39,526 nucleotides of DNA from contig CAZTXG010000014.1 of assembly GCA_964617335.1 (NCBI GenBank), positions 1 through 39,526 of the forward strand, given 5' to 3'. Below the pieces are notes generated by a model. It ran no database searches. It had not been told where the DNA came from and worked only from the letters and a program-made list of their open reading frames with translations. Origin of the DNA: UBA2658 sp964617335. GTDB lineage: Bacteria; Bacillota; Clostridia; Oscillospirales; Oscillospiraceae. The first letter of the stretch is position 1. Each line of letters opens with the position of its first letter. This document shows positions 36,023 through 39,526 of this stretch, piece after piece. Both the position numbers and the translations under genes were made by a program.

Positions 36023-38254
36023 ATGGACAAAAATAAAGCAAAGAAAACGGCTGGGGCCGCCGCAAAGGCGACAGCCGGAACAATTTCCGGCGCTGTCCGC
36101 ACCGTGCTTAAGGTTTTCGCCACGATTATTCTTATACTGATAAGCACGGGGCTGCTGTTTACCTGCATATTCGCCTACTATGTAAAGACTAACCTTTCCC
36201 AGGATTTGGACATAGCTCTTGAGACTATGACTGTTAATCTTGCAAGTACAATTCTCTACACAGACGAAAACGGCGTTGAGCATGAGCTTGCCTCCCTCCA
36301 CGGGAAGGAAAACCGTGTCTGGGTGGACTATGAAAACATTCCCGTCTATATGGAGGAAGCTGCCATTGCCATTGAGGATAAGCGCTTTCCAGAGCATAAG
36401 GGTGTGGACTGGTACAGAACCGTGGGCGCCTTCGGAAATATGTTTATCAGCATGAAAAATGATTTCGGCGGCTCTACCATTACCCAGCAGCTTATAAAAA
36501 ACCTTACCAAAGAGGACGACATAACCGTCCAGCGAAAGCTTCTTGAAATATTCCGTGCCCTTGAGTTTGAAAGGATGTACGAAAAAGATGAGATTATGGA
36601 GTGGTACCTCAACGTAATCTATCTAGGAGAAAGCTGCAACGGTGTTGGAACTGCGGCGAACACATACTTCGACAAAGATGTTTGGGATCTTTCTCTTGCA
36701 GAGTGCGCCAGCATAATCGGCATAACAAATAACCCCTCTAGATATGACCCCTACATCAGCCGTCAAACTAAGGAAAACAACAAAGAGAGGCAGGAAACCA
36801 TTCTTTTTGAAATGTATGACCAGGGCTTTATAAGCCTTGAAGAATATAATTCTGCCGTTGCCGAAGAGCTTGTTTTCAAAAGGGGTGAGGACGAAGAATA
36901 TGAGATGACCATAAACAGCTATTATGTAGATGCTGTCATAGCTGATGTGGCCCGTGACCTTATGGAGGAAAAGGGCATAAATGAAAACACTGCCATGAAC
37001 CTTATTTACAATGGCGGACTTCAAATCTATGCCTGCATCGATATGAAAGCCCAGCAGATAGTTGACAATATCTATACGGATGCCTCAAACTTCCCCCAGT
37101 CCAAGTCCTCCAAAGGAGAATCCCTCCAGTCTGCCATAGTAATTATGGACCCATACACCGGAAAGATTGTCGCCATGTCCGGCGGCATAGGCGAAAAAAC
37201 CGGAAACCTTGTGTTTAACAGGGCAACAGACGCTCAAAGACCCCCCGGCTCCTCTATAAAACCCATTGCGGTTTATGGTCCTGCTATTGACCAGGGGCTT
37301 ATTTCTCCGGACGACAAGGTGCTAAACGGAAAGGTTGAGCTATCCGGCATCAAAAACTGGTTCCCCCAGAATGCCGGCGGAGGCTATGGCGGAGGGGTTG
37401 TTACTATAAGGCAGGCGCTGATAAGCTCCTTGAACACCGTTTCTGCCCAGATACTTGACAAGCTGACCCCCGGAGTATCATACCAATACCTCCATGACAG
37501 GCTTGGGTTTGTCAGCCTTGTGGAAGAGGACAGAAACTATGCGCCTCTCGCATTGGGTCAGCTCACCAACGGCGCCACAGTCCGGGAGATGGCACAGGCC
37601 TTCTCCGCCTTCCCCAACGACGGGGTTTTCACCTATGGAAGAACCTACACCCATATTCTTGATTCCGAGGGTAAAAAGGTTCTTGACAACACACCGGACA
37701 CCATTGTTGCCTTTAAGGCAAATACCGCCTGGACCATAAGCGATATGCTAAACGACGCTGCCACCTATGGCACCGGTGCGGAATCCAATTTGGGCATCAT
37801 GCCCCACGCCGGAAAAACCGGCTCCAGTACGGACTATCAAGACCGCTGGTTTGTTGGCTATACCCCCTACTATGTTGCCGCCGTTTGGACGGGTTATGAC
37901 ACCCCCGCCAGAATGTATGTTTCCGGCAACCCCGCAGCCCAGATTTGGAGAAAGATTATGTATTCCCTCCATGAGGGACTGCCCTATAAGACCTTTAAGC
38001 AAGCAACCTATATAAAACCCACAAATATCTTCGGAGATATAGAGGAAGAAGAATCCCCAAGCCCCAGCCCATCTGAGGAAGTTCCGGAGGAATCTGCTAA
38101 TGTATCCTCTCCTCCTGTGTCAGACCCCGGCACCGGCACAGACATTCCAAGCCCCACACCCCCCACTCCGTCTTTACCGGTGACGCCAACACCGTCTCCA
38201 ACACCGACAACCGTGCCCAGTCCCACGCCGACCGCTGCTCAACCGGCAGCCTAG
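36023..38254 (+). CDS. class A penicillin-binding protein (PBP1A family)
   Basis: This bifunctional peptidoglycan glycosyltransferase/transpeptidase has 743 residues. Residues 1-30 are cytoplasmic and Lys/Ala-rich, and 31-53 form the membrane anchor. The GT51 domain shows IEDKRFPEHKGVD (catalytic Glu118) and GGSTITQQLIKN (149-160). The transpeptidase domain has S410-S-I-K413 (nucleophile Ser410), S469-L-N and K598-T-G. After about 675 there is an acidic then Pro/Ser/Thr-rich tail of about 65 residues, likely disordered in the wall. GGAGG lies about 10 nt before the ATG. The gene is monocistronic with its own leader and terminator. ponA would be an acceptable name. Confidence 0.96.
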   Translation: MDKNKAKKTAGAAAKATAGTISGAVRTVLKVFATIILILISTGLLFTCIFAYYVKTNLSQDLDIALETMTVNLASTILYTDENGVEHELASLHGKENRVWVDYENIPVYMEEAAIAIEDKRFPEHKGVDWYRTVGAFGNMFISMKNDFGGSTITQQLIKNLTKEDDITVQRKLLEIFRALEFERMYEKDEIMEWYLNVIYLGESCNGVGTAANTYFDKDVWDLSLAECASIIGITNNPSRYDPYISRQTKENNKERQETILFEMYDQGFISLEEYNSAVAEELVFKRGEDEEYEMTINSYYVDAVIADVARDLMEEKGINENTAMNLIYNGGLQIYACIDMKAQQIVDNIYTDASNFPQSKSSKGESLQSAIVIMDPYTGKIVAMSGGIGEKTGNLVFNRATDAQRPPGSSIKPIAVYGPAIDQGLISPDDKVLNGKVELSGIKNWFPQNAGGGYGGGVVTIRQALISSLNTVSAQILDKLTPGVSYQYLHDRLGFVSLVEEDRNYAPLALGQLTNGATVREMAQAFSAFPNDGVFTYGRTYTHILDSEGKKVLDNTPDTIVAFKANTAWTISDMLNDAATYGTGAESNLGIMPHAGKTGSSTDYQDRWFVGYTPYYVAAVWTGYDTPARMYVSGNPAAQIWRKIMYSLHEGLPYKTFKQATYIKPTNIFGDIEEEESPSPSPSEEVPEESANVSSPPVSDPGTGTDIPSPTPPTPSLPVTPTPSPTPTTVPSPTPTAAQPAA

Positions 38255-38273
38255 CCCAGGGAAAACAAGTAAA

Positions 38274-38319
38274 AAGGCCCCTTCCAAAACGTTATAATTT
38301 ACGCTTTGTAAGGGGCCTT
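38274..38319. terminator. terminator-like hairpin after the PBP gene
   Basis: AAGGCCCCTT (38274-38283) pairs with AAGGGGCCTT (38310-38319), plus inner CAAA/TTTG. The U tract is better on the minus strand (TTTTTAC) than on the plus strand (GCTGTCC), although no minus-strand gene lies upstream. Confidence 0.65.
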
Positions 38320-38370
38320 GCTGTCCATAATTATTTAAGGGCAGAACCACCGGGAAAAGGAAAGTTTTCA

Positions 38371-38399
38371 TTGACCTTGGCAGGCTGATGTTATATAAT
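38371..38399 (+). promoter_or_regulatory. sigma-A promoter of degV
   Basis: TTGACC (38371-38376) and consensus TATAAT (38394-38399) are 17 bp apart. Confidence 0.85.
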
Positions 38400-38455
38400 A
38401 GTTTTCAATAACATATTACATAATTATCAAAAACCCGCCATGAAAGGATAAAACC

Positions 38456-39343
38456 ATGAAACAGTTTGAACTGAGCTGCTGCTCCACGGCGGATATGCCG
38501 CCGGCATTTTTTGAAGAAAACGGCATACCATATGCAAAATTTCACTTTTTAATGGATGGCAAGGAATATCCCGACGATCTGGGTCAATCTATGCCTTTTG
38601 ATGTTTTCTATCAGAAAATAGCAGACGGGGCCCAGCCCACAACCAGTCAGGTAAACGCCCAGTCCTATGAAGAAATGTGGACAGCTCTTTTGGAAAAAGG
38701 CAGCGACGTTTTGCATATATGTCTTTCCAGCGGACTTTCCGGCACTATAAACTCCGCTAAGGTTGCAAGGGAAAACCTTCTTGAAAAGTTTCCCCAGCGC
38801 AGGATAGTGGTGATAGATTCTTTAGGCGCCTCAAGCGGATACGGGCTTTTGGTCACTCATGCCATGACGCTTCGGGACGAGGGCAAAACCTTGGACGAGG
38901 CGGCCTCTTGGATTGAGGAAAATAAGCTAAGGCTCCACCACTGGTTTTTCTCCACCGACCTTTCAAGCTATGTGCGGGGCGGGCGCATATCAAAAACAGC
39001 GGCAGTTTTTGGAACCATTCTTAAAATATGCCCCCTGCTGAACATGAACACCAATGGAGAGCTTATCCCCAGAGAAAAAATACGCACAAAGAAAAAGGTT
39101 ATAAAAACCATAGTGGAGCGCATGGAACAGCACGCTAAAGACGGACTTGATTACAGCGGCAAATGCTATATCAGCAATTCCGCCTGTTATGATGACGCCT
39201 TGGCAGTTGCAGAGCTTGTTGAGGCGAAGTTTCCAAATCTTGACGGCAAGGTACTTATAAACAATGTGGGCACGGTTATAGGCGCCCACACAGGGCCGGG
39301 AACGGTGGCCTTGTTTTTCTTCGGAGATGAAAGAGTTTTATAA
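38456..39343 (+). CDS. DegV family fatty-acid-binding protein (FakB-like)
   Basis: DegV/FakB proteins bind fatty acids and present them to a fatty acid kinase for phospholipid synthesis. The 295-residue protein shows the family blocks in order: PTTSQ (about 61-65), LSSGLSGTINSA (about 90-101), IDSLGASSGYGLLV (about 119-132), YVRGGRISKTAAVFGTILKI (172-191) and IGAHTGPGTVALFFFG near the end. AAAGGA precedes the ATG. The gene is monocistronic, with its own promoter and terminator. No fakA is in the window. The bound lipid cannot be predicted. Confidence 0.94.
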   Translation: MKQFELSCCSTADMPPAFFEENGIPYAKFHFLMDGKEYPDDLGQSMPFDVFYQKIADGAQPTTSQVNAQSYEEMWTALLEKGSDVLHICLSSGLSGTINSAKVARENLLEKFPQRRIVVIDSLGASSGYGLLVTHAMTLRDEGKTLDEAASWIEENKLRLHHWFFSTDLSSYVRGGRISKTAAVFGTILKICPLLNMNTNGELIPREKIRTKKKVIKTIVERMEQHAKDGLDYSGKCYISNSACYDDALAVAELVEAKFPNLDGKVLINNVGTVIGAHTGPGTVALFFFGDERVL

Positions 39344-39355
39344 AAAACCATAAGA

Positions 39356-39389
39356 AAAAACCCGCCGCCTATAAAGCGGCGGTTTTTTT
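39356..39389 (+). terminator. terminator of degV
   Basis: CCGCCGC and GCGGCGG form a 7-bp stem with a 7-nt loop, preceded by A6 and followed by T7. Confidence 0.92.
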
Positions 39390-39390
39390 G

Positions 39391-39517
39391 CCGCCGGAGC
39401 TAAAAAGTTTTTATAGCTTCTGGCGTAAGTAGCGGCCTTATGGTAAAATGCTTGCAAGCAAACATTTTACAAGATTTAATTATATATACCACAACGGCAC
39501 TTCGTGCCTGTGGTATA
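39391..39517. repeat. cluster of three palindromes at the right edge
   Basis: Imperfect hairpin 39391-39425 (CGCC..AGCTA with TAGCT..GGCG) is followed by GTAAAATG/CATTTTAC around 39443-39470. The third is TATACCACA-AC-GGCAC with GTGCC-TGTGGTATA at 39485-39517, a 14-bp stem with a 2-nt bulge and a 3-nt loop. No gene or U tract accompanies the last one. Possible dispersed palindromic repeats; the window ends here. Confidence 0.55.
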
Positions 39518-39526
39518 ACATCCGCA

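Noticed and set aside
1..39526. CRISPR array, prophage, insertion sequence or toxin-antitoxin system
   Set aside because: No regularly spaced direct repeats, transposase, integrase or paired small toxin-antitoxin genes could be found on either strand.

Overview
The window reads as chromosomal DNA from a low-to-mid GC, endospore-forming Firmicute of class Clostridia. The evidence is strong Shine-Dalgarno sites, frequent TTG starts, a gerK-type germinant-receptor operon, BofA and a BofC-like protein, the Bacillus/Clostridium neighbour pairs yaaL-bofA and rpsO-pnp-mlpA, and a recJ-rel-dtd-MBL housekeeping string. I see no insertion sequence, prophage, integrase, CRISPR array or rRNA. I cannot place it below class level from sequence alone.

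Layout, left to right. (1) 1-606: a small zinc-ribbon protein with its own terminator. (2) 684-8837, minus strand: a malto-oligosaccharide operon in transcription order malE-like binding lipoprotein, malF, malG, LacI-family regulator, malQ (TTG start), glycogen/maltodextrin phosphorylase. A sigma-A promoter at 8809-8837 is followed immediately by a perfect 18-bp palindromic operator that also fits the cre consensus. No transport ATPase is encoded. (3) 8945-13207, minus strand: gerKA-gerKC-D subunit-gerKB spore germination operon behind a sigma-G-like promoter. (4) tRNA-Leu(UAA), diverging from recJ. (5) 13676-19187, plus strand: recJ, bifunctional rel, dtd and an MBL hydrolase. (6) 19309-21782: an MBOAT acyltransferase plus SGNH-like partner, a likely cell-envelope O-acetylation pair. 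(7) 21844-25963, minus strand: rpsO, pnp and an M16 peptidase, with a long structured pnp leader. (8) 26132-27097: an XRE-like regulator. (9) 27200-27409: an apparent orphan non-coding RNA gene with promoter, 5'-terminal hairpin and terminator, convergent with yaaL-bofA. (10) 28049-34529, plus strand: a divergent topoisomerase IV-like pair, a YitT-family membrane protein and a lipoprotein with a transglutaminase fold whose catalytic Cys is apparently Ser. (11) 34586-34907, minus strand: a candidate 6S RNA, then DUF1292 and BofC-like genes. (12) 35840-39389, plus strand: class A PBP and a DegV protein. The right edge carries further palindromes.

How the parts fit. The mal operon imports maltodextrins; MalQ and the phosphorylase degrade them inside the cell. 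The gerK products form an inner-membrane germinant receptor in the spore. RecJ, Rel and Dtd serve DNA repair, the stringent response and D-aminoacyl-tRNA proofreading. The most unusual items are the orphan ncRNA at 27235-27409, the pnp leader hairpin, the pseudo-transglutaminase lipoprotein, and the divergent topoisomerase pair with Ala at the quinolone-contact Ser position.
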